DNA from: Pseudoclavibacter endophyticus
GTDB lineage: Bacteria; Actinomycetota; Actinomycetes; Actinomycetales; Microbacteriaceae
Length of the DNA stretch: 64,000 nt
Reading direction: 5' to 3'
NCBI RefSeq assembly: GCF_008831085.1
Contig: NZ_WBJY01000002.1
Location: forward strand, 62,001 to 126,000
Shown here piece by piece: positions 35,540 to 45,644 of this stretch (positions are counted from its first letter, which is position 1; the number at the start of each line of letters is the position of its first letter). Both the position numbers and the translations under genes were made by a program. The notes beneath the pieces are model-generated. The model searched no databases. It saw only the letters and a list, made by a program, of their open reading frames with translations, and was not told the DNA's origin.

Positions 35540-36508
35540 ATGCGTACGAAAACCCTGATCGGCGCGGGCCTCGCCCTCGCCACCGCGATCGGCCTGACCG
35601 GATGCTCCGACGCCGCGGGCGGCGACCCCGACGCGTTTACCGTCGCGGCGTTCACCGCGGGCTACGGCACGCCCGTCGGCAAATCGACCCTCGATCGCTT
35701 CGTCGAAGAGGGGCAGGCGCTCGGCTGGAACGTCACCCTCTACACGAGCGACTTCGACTACGACAAGATCAATACGGACGTGCAGTCCGCGATCACGCAG
35801 GGCGCCGACGCCGTGCTTGCCGGGTTTCCCGACCCCCGCCAGATCACGCCGCTCGTGACGGCTGCGAACGACGCCGGCATCCCGATCTTCTCGATCGACG
35901 GAGGCGTCGAGCCGAACGATGACTTCGTGCTGGACGTGACGACGAACCAGCAGCAGATCGCCGACCTCACAGTCGGCGCGATAGACGACGCGCTCGGCGG
36001 CCTGGCCGACAAAGACATCATGGTGATCGGCCATGATCCGCACGTCGGCATCATGACGCGGAGCAACATGGCGCTCGAGGCGTTCCAGAGCGCCGGGGCG
36101 AACATCGCCGGCGGCGAGATCCGACAGGTGCTCAGTCCCGGTACTTCGCAGGAGGAGGCACTCAGATTCGTCACCGACTACCTGCAGGCCAACCCTGAGG
36201 GACTCGACGCCGTGTGGTGCGGCTGGGACCACGCGGCGATCGGCGCGGCGCAGGCGATCAGCGAGGCCGGACGCGACGACATCGTGGTCACGGGCGTCGA
36301 CGCGGTCGGCATCGGTCTTGACGCGATCTCGTCAGGCGGGCCCATGATCGCGACGGTCGTGCAGCCGTGGCCCGATGTCATGCAGACCGTGATGGATGCC
36401 ATGGGCGAGTTTGCCGCCGACGGCACGTTGCCGAGCGAGAACTTCGTCGCGGTCGACGTCACGCTCGTCGACAGCTCGAACGTCGACGAGATCGAGCCGA
36501 CCGACTAA
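35540..36508 (+). CDS. sugar-binding lipoprotein, RbsB type
   Basis: This 322-residue Peripla_BP_4 protein has a lipoprotein signal ending GLTGC (Cys22). The ligand domain starts FTVAAFTAGYGTPVGKSTLDRFVEEG and includes ITQGADAVLAGFPD near residue 95 and AANDAGIPIFSIDGG near 113. AAAGGAG precedes the ATG. It delivers ligand to the RbsAC-type channel encoded upstream. Confidence 0.93.
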   Translation: MRTKTLIGAGLALATAIGLTGCSDAAGGDPDAFTVAAFTAGYGTPVGKSTLDRFVEEGQALGWNVTLYTSDFDYDKINTDVQSAITQGADAVLAGFPDPRQITPLVTAANDAGIPIFSIDGGVEPNDDFVLDVTTNQQQIADLTVGAIDDALGGLADKDIMVIGHDPHVGIMTRSNMALEAFQSAGANIAGGEIRQVLSPGTSQEEALRFVTDYLQANPEGLDAVWCGWDHAAIGAAQAISEAGRDDIVVTGVDAVGIGLDAISSGGPMIATVVQPWPDVMQTVMDAMGEFAADGTLPSENFVAVDVTLVDSSNVDEIEPTD

Positions 36509-36585
36509 CGGCCGGTTGCTCGCCGCCGTCCCAACGGCATCCCACCGATCCTCCGAACCATCACCACGCTGAAGGGAACACACAC

Positions 36586-37374
36586 ATGACGAAGCGACTC
36601 GAGGGCAAGGTCGCCCTCATCACGGGCGGAGCGAGCGGCATCGGGCGCGCGACCGTGGAGAAGTTCATCGCCGAGGGCGCGAGCGTCGCGATCGCCGACA
36701 TCGACGTCGGGCGGGCGCAGGAGGTCGCAGACGCCGTCGCGACGCCGGCGGGGGAGGGCCGAGCGGTCGCCGTCGGGGTCGACGTCTCGTCATTCGCCGA
36801 GGTCGAGGCGGCCGTCGCATCGGCCGTCGACGCGTTCGGACGGCTCGACGTCATCTTCAACAACGCCGGCATCGCGGGGGGCAAGCCGTTGCTCGACCAC
36901 GACCCCGAGGTCGACTACGAGCCGATGATCCGCGTCGACCAGCACGGCGTCTACTACGGCATCCTCGCCGCCGGCCGGCAGTTCCGCGATCAGGGCGGCG
37001 GGGGCGTCATCATCAGCACCTCCTCCGTGTACGGCGAGCACGGTGCTGAGCTCTCGTTCACCTACAGCGCCGCCAAGGCCGCGGTCATCGCCTTCACCCG
37101 TTCGGCTGCGTACGAGCTCGCGCAGTACGGCACGCGCGCGGTGGCGATCACACCGGGCCGCGTCGCGACGCCGATCATCAATCAGTTCTCGGACGAGCTG
37201 CGGGCGACCTTCGCTGCCGAGCAGCTGCGCGGCGCCCTCACGCAACCGGAAGAGATCGCCAACGTCGTCGCCTTCCTCGCCTCCGACGAGGCGAACGCGA
37301 TCAACGGCACCGTCGTGCAGGTCGAGGACGGCTACTCGTCGTTCAAGCAGCGACTCGACCTGCCCGAGTTCTGA
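36586..37374 (+). CDS. short-chain dehydrogenase/reductase
   Basis: This 262-residue classical SDR has cofactor motif TGGASGIG at 14-21, NNAG near residue 89 and catalytic Ser with Tyr-x-x-x-Lys (YSAAK) near 160. The Asp at the end of the second strand (IADID) favours NAD over NADP. The start follows GAAGGG. It ends one base into the next gene. In context it should oxidise a sugar, polyol or lactone precursor delivered by the importer. Confidence 0.92.
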   Translation: MTKRLEGKVALITGGASGIGRATVEKFIAEGASVAIADIDVGRAQEVADAVATPAGEGRAVAVGVDVSSFAEVEAAVASAVDAFGRLDVIFNNAGIAGGKPLLDHDPEVDYEPMIRVDQHGVYYGILAAGRQFRDQGGGGVIISTSSVYGEHGAELSFTYSAAKAAVIAFTRSAAYELAQYGTRAVAITPGRVATPIINQFSDELRATFAAEQLRGALTQPEEIANVVAFLASDEANAINGTVVQVEDGYSSFKQRLDLPEF

Positions 37375-38282
37375 TGGCGCCCGATCCGGTCGGCCGGCAG
37401 CCCGGGGACGGGACGATCGAGCTCGCGTGCCATCTCAACGTACTCATCGCGGGGCTCGGCGACGGCGAGCTGCTGCCCGCGCTCGCCGCCCTCGGCGAGC
37501 ACGGGTGCGCGGCGGCGGTGCTGCCTCCCGTCGATCCCGCGGCCGTCGACGTCGAGGCGCTGCGCGGGCGGTTCCACGATCATGGCATCGTGCCCATCCC
37601 GATCGCCGGGCAGACGGTCGACGCCGACGTCTCGTCGCGTGATCCCGCCGTGCGCCAGCGCGGAGCGGACGCCCTGCGGGCCATGGTCGCACTGACGGTG
37701 CGGCTCGGCGGCGACCAACTGAATGGCGTGCCGTATGGCCGCTTCGAGTCGCCGGCCGGTCCCGTCGACGACGACCGGATGTTGCACGCCGCCGACGAGG
37801 TCGGTCGGGTCGCCGACGAGGCGGCCGACCAGGGCGTGCTCATGACCTTCGAGGTGCTGAACCGCTACGAGACGGCGGCGATCAACACGGCGGCGCAGGC
37901 GGTGGCGTTCGCGACGGCATCGAGATCGTCGAATCTTCGCGTGCACCTCGACTCGTTCCACCTCAGGGTCGAAGAGCCCGACCCAGCCGAGGCCGTGCGC
38001 TCCGCCGCGCCATGGCTCGGCTACCTCGAGCTCGGCGACGCAGGCCGCGGAGCATTCGCGAGCGATGCGGCGCACGTGCGCTCGGTGCTGGCCGCCGCCC
38101 TCGAGGCCGGCTACCGGGGCAGGGTGGGGGTCGAGGCGTTCTCACGGTCGATCCTGCCCGAGGCCGCGGCCAACCATCTCAAGATCTGGCGCGCGCCGTT
38201 CGACGACGGCGCCGCGCTCTTCGCCGAGGCGGCGCAGGTCATCCGCAGCGAAGCCGCCGCCTCGGGCGTCGCGGTGGCGTAG
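37374..38282 (+). CDS. TIM-barrel sugar isomerase/epimerase-like protein
   Basis: This 302-residue AP-endonuclease-2/xylose-isomerase-like barrel resembles tagatose/psicose 3-epimerases. The metal-site Glu lies in LMTFEVLNRYET near residue 160 and Asp and His in RVHLDSFHLRVEEPD near 192; the final Glu is in GVEAFS near 252. The His normally found in the HxG segment appears as Glu (YLELGDAGRG) near residue 220, so the metal site may be altered. It is the last gene of the sugar module and overlaps the SDR stop by one base. A decarboxylase or isomerase role as in apiose pathways is an alternative. Confidence 0.82.
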   Translation: MAPDPVGRQPGDGTIELACHLNVLIAGLGDGELLPALAALGEHGCAAAVLPPVDPAAVDVEALRGRFHDHGIVPIPIAGQTVDADVSSRDPAVRQRGADALRAMVALTVRLGGDQLNGVPYGRFESPAGPVDDDRMLHAADEVGRVADEAADQGVLMTFEVLNRYETAAINTAAQAVAFATASRSSNLRVHLDSFHLRVEEPDPAEAVRSAAPWLGYLELGDAGRGAFASDAAHVRSVLAAALEAGYRGRVGVEAFSRSILPEAAANHLKIWRAPFDDGAALFAEAAQVIRSEAAASGVAVA

Positions 38283-38314
38283 CGGCGAGCAGCCGCGCGC
38301 CGGTCGAGTGCGCC

Positions 38315-38974
38315 CTACGACGCGGCGGAGGTCTCGACCCCCGCACCGGCCTCGGCGTCGTCCCCACTCTTCTCCCCGGCCTCGACGTCCGCTTCGCGCT
38401 CGAACCGATCGACCAGCTTCAGCCCGCGCTTCGCCCACGCGATCTCGGTCTTCGCCCGTTCGACGAGCCCCTCGTACGTGAACCGCTTGTAGGCGATCGT
38501 GCGCTCGCGGTCCTCGTCGCGCGTGACGGCGAGGCGGCGCTGCAGCATCGAGTTGGTGCTCGAGTCGATCATGACGAGCTCGTTCTCCCAGCGGCTCAGC
38601 TCGCCCTCCCAGTGGGCGATGTGCGCGCGGAGGAAACCGCGGGCCGCCTCTGGGGTCGCAGCCTCGAGGTAGGAGGCCCGCAGATTGGCCGGTTCGCGCA
38701 CGCGCTGATAGTCGGGCGTCTCATTCATCCAGTCGATGAACGCTTGGTCGCCCGCGGGCGTGATGTGGTAAACGCGGCGCGTGCCGCGGGTACCGCGCGC
38801 CTGCTCCTCGGCCTCGATGAGGCCGTCAGCATCCATGCGGCGAAGCTCCGGATAGATCTGCGAGTCGGGAGCATGCCAGACGTGTCCGACCGAGACCGAG
38901 AACTGCTTCTGCAGGTCGTAGCCCGACTGCGGGCCGACGCGCAGCAGCGCGAGCAGGGCGTAGCGCAAGCTCAC
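38315..38974 (-). CDS. PadR-family transcriptional regulator
   Basis: This 219-residue regulator has the PadR winged helix at its N terminus (SLRYALLALLRVGPQSGYDLQKQF, then QIYPELRRMDADGLIEAEE and RVYHITPAG). An alpha-helical Vir_C-type dimerisation domain follows, with a Glu/Asp/Ala-rich tail. The GTG at 38974 is set by GGGAG upstream. PadR members sense phenolic acids such as ferulate or vanillate. It is last in the metF-purU-ligM-padR order on the minus strand, beyond a strong hairpin, and is the obvious candidate for the dyad in the metF promoter. Confidence 0.9.
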   Translation of the reverse strand: MSLRYALLALLRVGPQSGYDLQKQFSVSVGHVWHAPDSQIYPELRRMDADGLIEAEEQARGTRGTRRVYHITPAGDQAFIDWMNETPDYQRVREPANLRASYLEAATPEAARGFLRAHIAHWEGELSRWENELVMIDSSTNSMLQRRLAVTRDEDRERTIAYKRFTYEGLVERAKTEIAWAKRGLKLVDRFEREADVEAGEKSGDDAEAGAGVETSAAS

Positions 38975-39048
38975 GGGGACGCTCCCTTCGAAAAAGCGTG
39001 TGTGGAGGTGTCCGGGCGGCGCGTGGTCCACCATCGCCCGAAACACCA

Positions 39049-39078
39049 GAGGGGGCGGGGCAGTCGCCCCACCCCCTC
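39049..39078. terminator. hairpin between ligM copy 3 and padR
   Basis: A 13-bp stem with a single C-A mismatch (GAGGGGGCGGGGC and its near complement) has a four-base loop AGTC. On the minus strand it is followed by a short T-containing stretch. It probably ends or attenuates most ligM transcripts before padR. Confidence 0.6.
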
Positions 39079-39115
39079 CGCTCGCGCGAATACGCGAGGG
39101 TGCGGTGTTGTTCGG

Positions 39116-41452
<2,337 letters not shown>

Positions 41453-41456
<4 letters not shown>

Positions 41457-42337
41457 TTTGCGGCCTCCTGCCTCGCGGTGAACTCCTGCGCCCACTTCGA
41501 GGTGGCCGTCATACCGCCGAACGTGTAGAAGTGCAGGCCGACATCACCCGCCGACTCCTTGGCGGCGAGCAGGTCACCGAGCTCGGTGATGAACTTGTCA
41601 GGACCGGCCGTGCCAATCAGATTGGTGAGCGAGAACCCGTACTTCTTCACGATCATGGCGTTCGCGCCGACACCGAAGCGCTTTGCGAAGTTGATGAGTC
41701 GCTTGATGCCGGCCGGGCCCGGCGTGCCGATCCGGATCGGGAAGTCGATCCCGCGGCCGCGAACGTCGTTCACCCACGAGGCCACCGGGTCCGTGTCGAA
41801 GCCGAACTGCGTGAGGATCACACCGGAGAGGTTCTGCTCGCGAAGCGACACCGCCTTGCCCTCGAGCTCGCGCCACAGCACGTCGGACGCGATGTCGGGG
41901 TGTCCCTCGGGGTAACCGGCGATCGAAACGTCTTCCACCCCGTACTGAGGCAGCAGGCCCGACTGGATGACCTCGAGCGACGAGCCGTACGGGCCCATCG
42001 GCTCGGCAGGATCACCGCCGACCGAGAAGATGTGCTTCGAGGCACCGATCTCCTGCAACGCGGCGAGGAACTCGGTCAGCTCGGCCTCCGAGTGGAGACG
42101 GCGAGCCGACACATGCGGAACCGGCGTGAAGCCGAGCTCCAGCACGGCCTTCGACGCCGCAATCCGCATCTCCAGATTCTCATTCCCGAGGAACGTCACA
42201 TTCACGCGGGTTCCTGCCGGAAGCAGCGGCGCCGCCTCCCGCAGATCATCGATATCCTTCTGCTTCCCCGTCATCTCAACCGAAAAGTCGCTGATGAGGC
42301 GGAGGGCGTTCGCGGGCGTTGTTTCAGGGTTCGTCAC
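41453..42337 (-). CDS. metF: methylenetetrahydrofolate reductase-like protein
   Basis: This 294-residue TIM-barrel flavoprotein is of the MetF family. SDFSVEMTGKQ lies near residue 15, RVNVTFLGNEN near 44, VPHVSARRL near 73, FSVGGDPAEPMGPY near 103 and LTQFGFD near 173. In this operon it would run in the oxidative direction, converting 5-methyl-tetrahydrofolate made by LigM to 5,10-methylene-tetrahydrofolate, as proposed for metF next to ligM in Sphingobium. The GTG start has AAGGA upstream. It is the first gene after the dyad-containing promoter at 42381. Confidence 0.92.
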
Positions 42338-42380
42338 GTTCGATCCTTACGTCGCAAGGCGCTGCACTGCGCTGCGATCG

Positions 42381-42409
42381 AATATACCTATCGACATAGG
42401 TAACGGCAA
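42381..42409 (-). promoter_or_regulatory. metF-purU-ligM promoter with embedded operator
   Basis: On the minus strand TTGCCG (42409-42404) and TATATT (42386-42381) are spaced by exactly 17 bases. A perfect dyad TACCTAT-CGAC-ATAGGTA (42385-42402) fills the spacer. Transcription would start near 42375, about 38 bases before the metF GTG. A repressor bound here, most likely the PadR protein of the same operon, would exclude RNA polymerase. Confidence 0.75.
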
Positions 42410-42451
42410 GGGGATGTTCCCGGCCTCATGCGCGACCGGCACAATGGTGCG

Positions 42452-43297
42452 ATGACCTCCGACCGCGACGCCGCGCCGACGCCGCCCCCCGAGTCGCCGA
42501 CAACCGTCATCGATTCGTTCCTCGTGCGGGACGGGCGCGCCGTGCGGGCCGGTGCGCATCTCGAACGCTTCGTCGCCGCGCTCACCTCGGCGTTCGGCAC
42601 GGAGGCGCCGTCGCGAGCCGCGGTCGAGGTGGTCTGGGGAGAGGGCATCGCATCGATTCCGCGCGAGGGCGACTGGTTCCCCCTCTTCCAGGCTCGTCGC
42701 ATGCTCGAAGCAGAGGCGAGCGGCGCCATCGCGCTCGACGTGTCCGTGCGCCCGGCACCGCCGTTGCGCACGACGACCCGGCTGGCGGTCGCCGGCGACC
42801 GGCGGCGCTTCCCGCTCCTCAAGGGCGCCGACGGCGAGCGAACGGCGAGCGACCGAGGAACTGCGCGCGAGGCCGGCGACGACGATGCGCTGTACGTGGA
42901 TGCCGCGGGGCACGTCATCGAAGCGGCGAACGGCGCGGTCATCGGGTGGCGTCATCGCCCGGCCCAACCCGACGGGCCAGCGCTGACGCTGGTGCTGCCC
43001 GACACGGATCGCGCGCTGCCGAGCACGACCGTCGCGGCCATGCTCGACACGCTGGGCGTTCCTGCTGGGCCGCCCCCGGCGCCCGACGCGGGGGCGACGC
43101 CAGACGCGCATCCCGTCCCCCCTGCGGCGGTCAGCGTCGAACGGTTCACCCCCGCCGAGGTCGACGAGCTTTGGTACGTCAACGCCCTCCACGGCATCAC
43201 TCCGGTCGTCTCGGTCGACGGCAGTTCCCGCACCCACGACGAGGCCCTGCTACGCGCGTGGCTGGATGCAGCCGAAGGCTGGTGGCAGCCACTGTGA
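42452..43297 (+). CDS. pabC: aminodeoxychorismate lyase-like class IV aminotransferase
   Basis: This 281-residue fold-type IV PLP protein shows VIDSFLVRDGRAVRAGAHLERF near residue 14, PLLKGADG near 128 with the Schiff-base Lys, and the C-terminal ELWYVNALHGITPVV near 240. It should release pyruvate from aminodeoxychorismate to give p-aminobenzoate. The ATG at 42452 lies seven bases after CACAAT, suggesting a leaderless transcript; an in-frame ATG exists at 42428. The stop overlaps the pabAB start (GTGA), which supports the assignment. A general amino-acid aminotransferase role is less likely. Confidence 0.8.
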   Translation: MTSDRDAAPTPPPESPTTVIDSFLVRDGRAVRAGAHLERFVAALTSAFGTEAPSRAAVEVVWGEGIASIPREGDWFPLFQARRMLEAEASGAIALDVSVRPAPPLRTTTRLAVAGDRRRFPLLKGADGERTASDRGTAREAGDDDALYVDAAGHVIEAANGAVIGWRHRPAQPDGPALTLVLPDTDRALPSTTVAAMLDTLGVPAGPPPAPDAGATPDAHPVPPAAVSVERFTPAEVDELWYVNALHGITPVVSVDGSSRTHDEALLRAWLDAAEGWWQPL

Positions 43298-45618
43298 TCG
43301 TCGTCCTCGACAACCGAGACTCGTACACCTACAACCTGGTTCAGCGCCTTCGCGAACGCACCGACCTCGAGGTGCGGGTCGTGTCCGCCGACGCCGGCGA
43401 TGAGGCGTTGCGTCTCCTGGCCGCCGACGAGGTGTCGGGCGTCGTCATCTCGCCGGGACCGGGGCACCCCGACCGCGCGGGCGACTTTGCGGCCTCAGGA
43501 GCCCTCATCGACGCGGTGCTCCGCCGTGCGGGGGACAACACGCCGACGCCGCTGCTGGGCGTGTGCCTCGGGCATCAGGGTCTCGCCCGTCGGTTCGGGT
43601 ACGAGGTCGTGCCGGCGCCCGAGCCGCGGCACGGCTGGTTGAGCCCCCTCCGCCATGAGGGCGCCGGCCTCTTCGAGGGCATCCCCGCGGACACCCGGGT
43701 GACGCGCTACCACTCGCTCGCGATCGTGCCAGGCCCCACGCCGTCGCCGCTCCTCCGCGTGACCGCGCGCAGCGAGGACGCCGTCATCCAGGCGTTCGAG
43801 ATCGAGTCGACCCCGTGGTTCGGCGTGCAGTTCCACCCCGAGTCGATCGCGAGCGCCGATGGCTCGCGAGTCCTCGCGAACTTCATCGCGGTCGTCGAGC
43901 GGTTCGCGCGCCAGCGACCCGGCAGCGTCCAACCGACGCTCGAAGCGACGCCGCGCGAGCGCACCGTTCCGGTCGCGGTGCCGCGGCCGGCCGCGGCCGG
44001 GCCTCCCGGCGCAGTCGGAGGCCCCAGCGCCGAACCGGCAACACTCCACGTTCGCACGCAGCGCCTCGGACTCGAGGGCTTCGGCATCACCGCGCGGGCG
44101 GCCGCGCGCGCGATCGTGCGCAACGTGCTCACGCGCGGACGCGGATCGTTCTGGCTGGAATCGGCGCTCGTCGACGGCGACGACTCGCGCTGGAGCGTGC
44201 TCGGCGACGCCAGCGACGTGGTCGGTGACGGCAACGCGTACGTCCTCCGGTTCCGCCTCGACGAGCCGGTCACGGGGGCGGCACGTCACGGGGGGAGCGC
44301 CGTCACCGGCACGATCGTGCGCGACTCGTGGTCGAGCGGCAGCGCGATGTCCGAGCCCAGACGCGTGGCCTTCGCCTGCGACGACCCGTTCGCCTGGCTC
44401 GAGGGGCGGTTCGCCGCAACGCGCATCGATGGCGGCGAGGACCTGCCATTCCGAGGCGGGCACATCGGCTATTTCGGCTACGAGCTCGGCCTGCGGGAGC
44501 TCGGCGTCGCCGCGGACGGGGCATCGACGCCGGATGCGTGCTGGGTGCGTCCGTCCCGCTACGTCGTCATCGACCACCGCGAGAACACACTCACGGTGTG
44601 CGTCGCCGGCGCCGACACGAGTGTCGCCGACGCAGCACTCCAGAGCGAGGCGCGCCGCGTCTCCGACGCGCTGCGTGCCGCCGCCGGTGCACCCGGCGTG
44701 GCAGAACCGGACGGCCGATCGCGAGCATCCGCCGACACCGCAGGCATGACCGGCGGCGCCGGCGAGCCGGTCGTCGACGGGTCGTGGCGTGACGACCGCG
44801 CCGCGTATGCGGCGAAGATCGAGGCCTGCCAGCGGGCGCTGCGCGCGGGCGACTCGTACGAGCTCTGCTTGACCACCGCCTTCGAGGTGGATGCGGCGAT
44901 GCGGATCGACGCGCTCGAACTGTTCGAGGACCTCGCGCATCGGCACCCCGCGCCCTACGCGGCGCTCGTCGAGTTCGACGACGGCGGCGAACCGGTCGCG
45001 ATCGTGAGCGCGTCTCCCGAGCGATACCTGCGCGGGCGTGACGGACGCTACGAGACGAAGCCGATCAAGGGCACGGCCGCGAGGAGCGACGACCCCGACG
45101 ACGACCGCCGCGCCGCGGCCTCGCTCGCGACCGACCCCAAGACGTACGCAGAGAACCTCATGATCGTGGACCTCCTGCGCAACGACCTCGGCCGCGTCTG
45201 CCGCCCCGGGAGCATCGAGGTCCCGGCGCTCATGCGGGTGGAGAGCTACGCATCACTGCACCAGCTCGTCTCGACCGTGCGCGGCGTCGCTGAGCCGGGC
45301 GTCACATCGCTCGACGTGACGCGGGCGCTGTTCCCTGGCGGCTCGATGACGGGGGCGCCGAAGCAGCGGAGCGTCGAGATCCTGGCCGAGCTCGAGGGTC
45401 GCCCGCGCGGCGTCTACTCCGGCGCGCTCGGTTGGCTCAGCGCCGACGGGCAGACAGAGCTGAGCATCGTCATCCGAACCGCGGTCTTCGCCGGCGGCCG
45501 GTGGACCATCGGCGCCGGCGGAGCGATCGTGCTCGCGAGCGAGGCCGGGGCCGAGACCGACGAGGTCGAGCTGAAGGCGCTCGCGCTTCGCCGAGCGATG
45601 GCGCGCGTCGCCACGTAG
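43294..45618 (+). CDS. pabAB: aminodeoxychorismate synthase, fused PabA-PabB
   Basis: This 774-residue fusion has an N-terminal class I glutamine amidotransferase (Cys91 in GVCLGHQG; His181 and Glu183 in FGVQFHPES) joined through a Pro/Ala linker around residue 230 to a chorismate-utilising domain. The PIKGT motif at 590-594 carries the Lys typical of PabB rather than the Ala of TrpE (PIAGT). The C terminus GVYSGALGW...ELSIVIRTA and AETDEVELKA is standard. It aminates chorismate for folate synthesis. The GTG start overlaps pabC. Its position beside a folate-consuming demethylation operon may matter. Confidence 0.9.
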   Translation: MIVVLDNRDSYTYNLVQRLRERTDLEVRVVSADAGDEALRLLAADEVSGVVISPGPGHPDRAGDFAASGALIDAVLRRAGDNTPTPLLGVCLGHQGLARRFGYEVVPAPEPRHGWLSPLRHEGAGLFEGIPADTRVTRYHSLAIVPGPTPSPLLRVTARSEDAVIQAFEIESTPWFGVQFHPESIASADGSRVLANFIAVVERFARQRPGSVQPTLEATPRERTVPVAVPRPAAAGPPGAVGGPSAEPATLHVRTQRLGLEGFGITARAAARAIVRNVLTRGRGSFWLESALVDGDDSRWSVLGDASDVVGDGNAYVLRFRLDEPVTGAARHGGSAVTGTIVRDSWSSGSAMSEPRRVAFACDDPFAWLEGRFAATRIDGGEDLPFRGGHIGYFGYELGLRELGVAADGASTPDACWVRPSRYVVIDHRENTLTVCVAGADTSVADAALQSEARRVSDALRAAAGAPGVAEPDGRSRASADTAGMTGGAGEPVVDGSWRDDRAAYAAKIEACQRALRAGDSYELCLTTAFEVDAAMRIDALELFEDLAHRHPAPYAALVEFDDGGEPVAIVSASPERYLRGRDGRYETKPIKGTAARSDDPDDDRRAAASLATDPKTYAENLMIVDLLRNDLGRVCRPGSIEVPALMRVESYASLHQLVSTVRGVAEPGVTSLDVTRALFPGGSMTGAPKQRSVEILAELEGRPRGVYSGALGWLSADGQTELSIVIRTAVFAGGRWTIGAGGAIVLASEAGAETDEVELKALALRRAMARVAT

Positions 45619-45644
45619 CGCCTGCGGGCGCCGAGGCCGGAGGT

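Noticed and set aside
42385..42402. Idea that the dyad upstream of metF is an S-adenosylmethionine or tetrahydrofolate riboswitch
   Set aside because: The transcript would start downstream of the dyad, and the remaining leader of about 38 bases has no aptamer-like structure.
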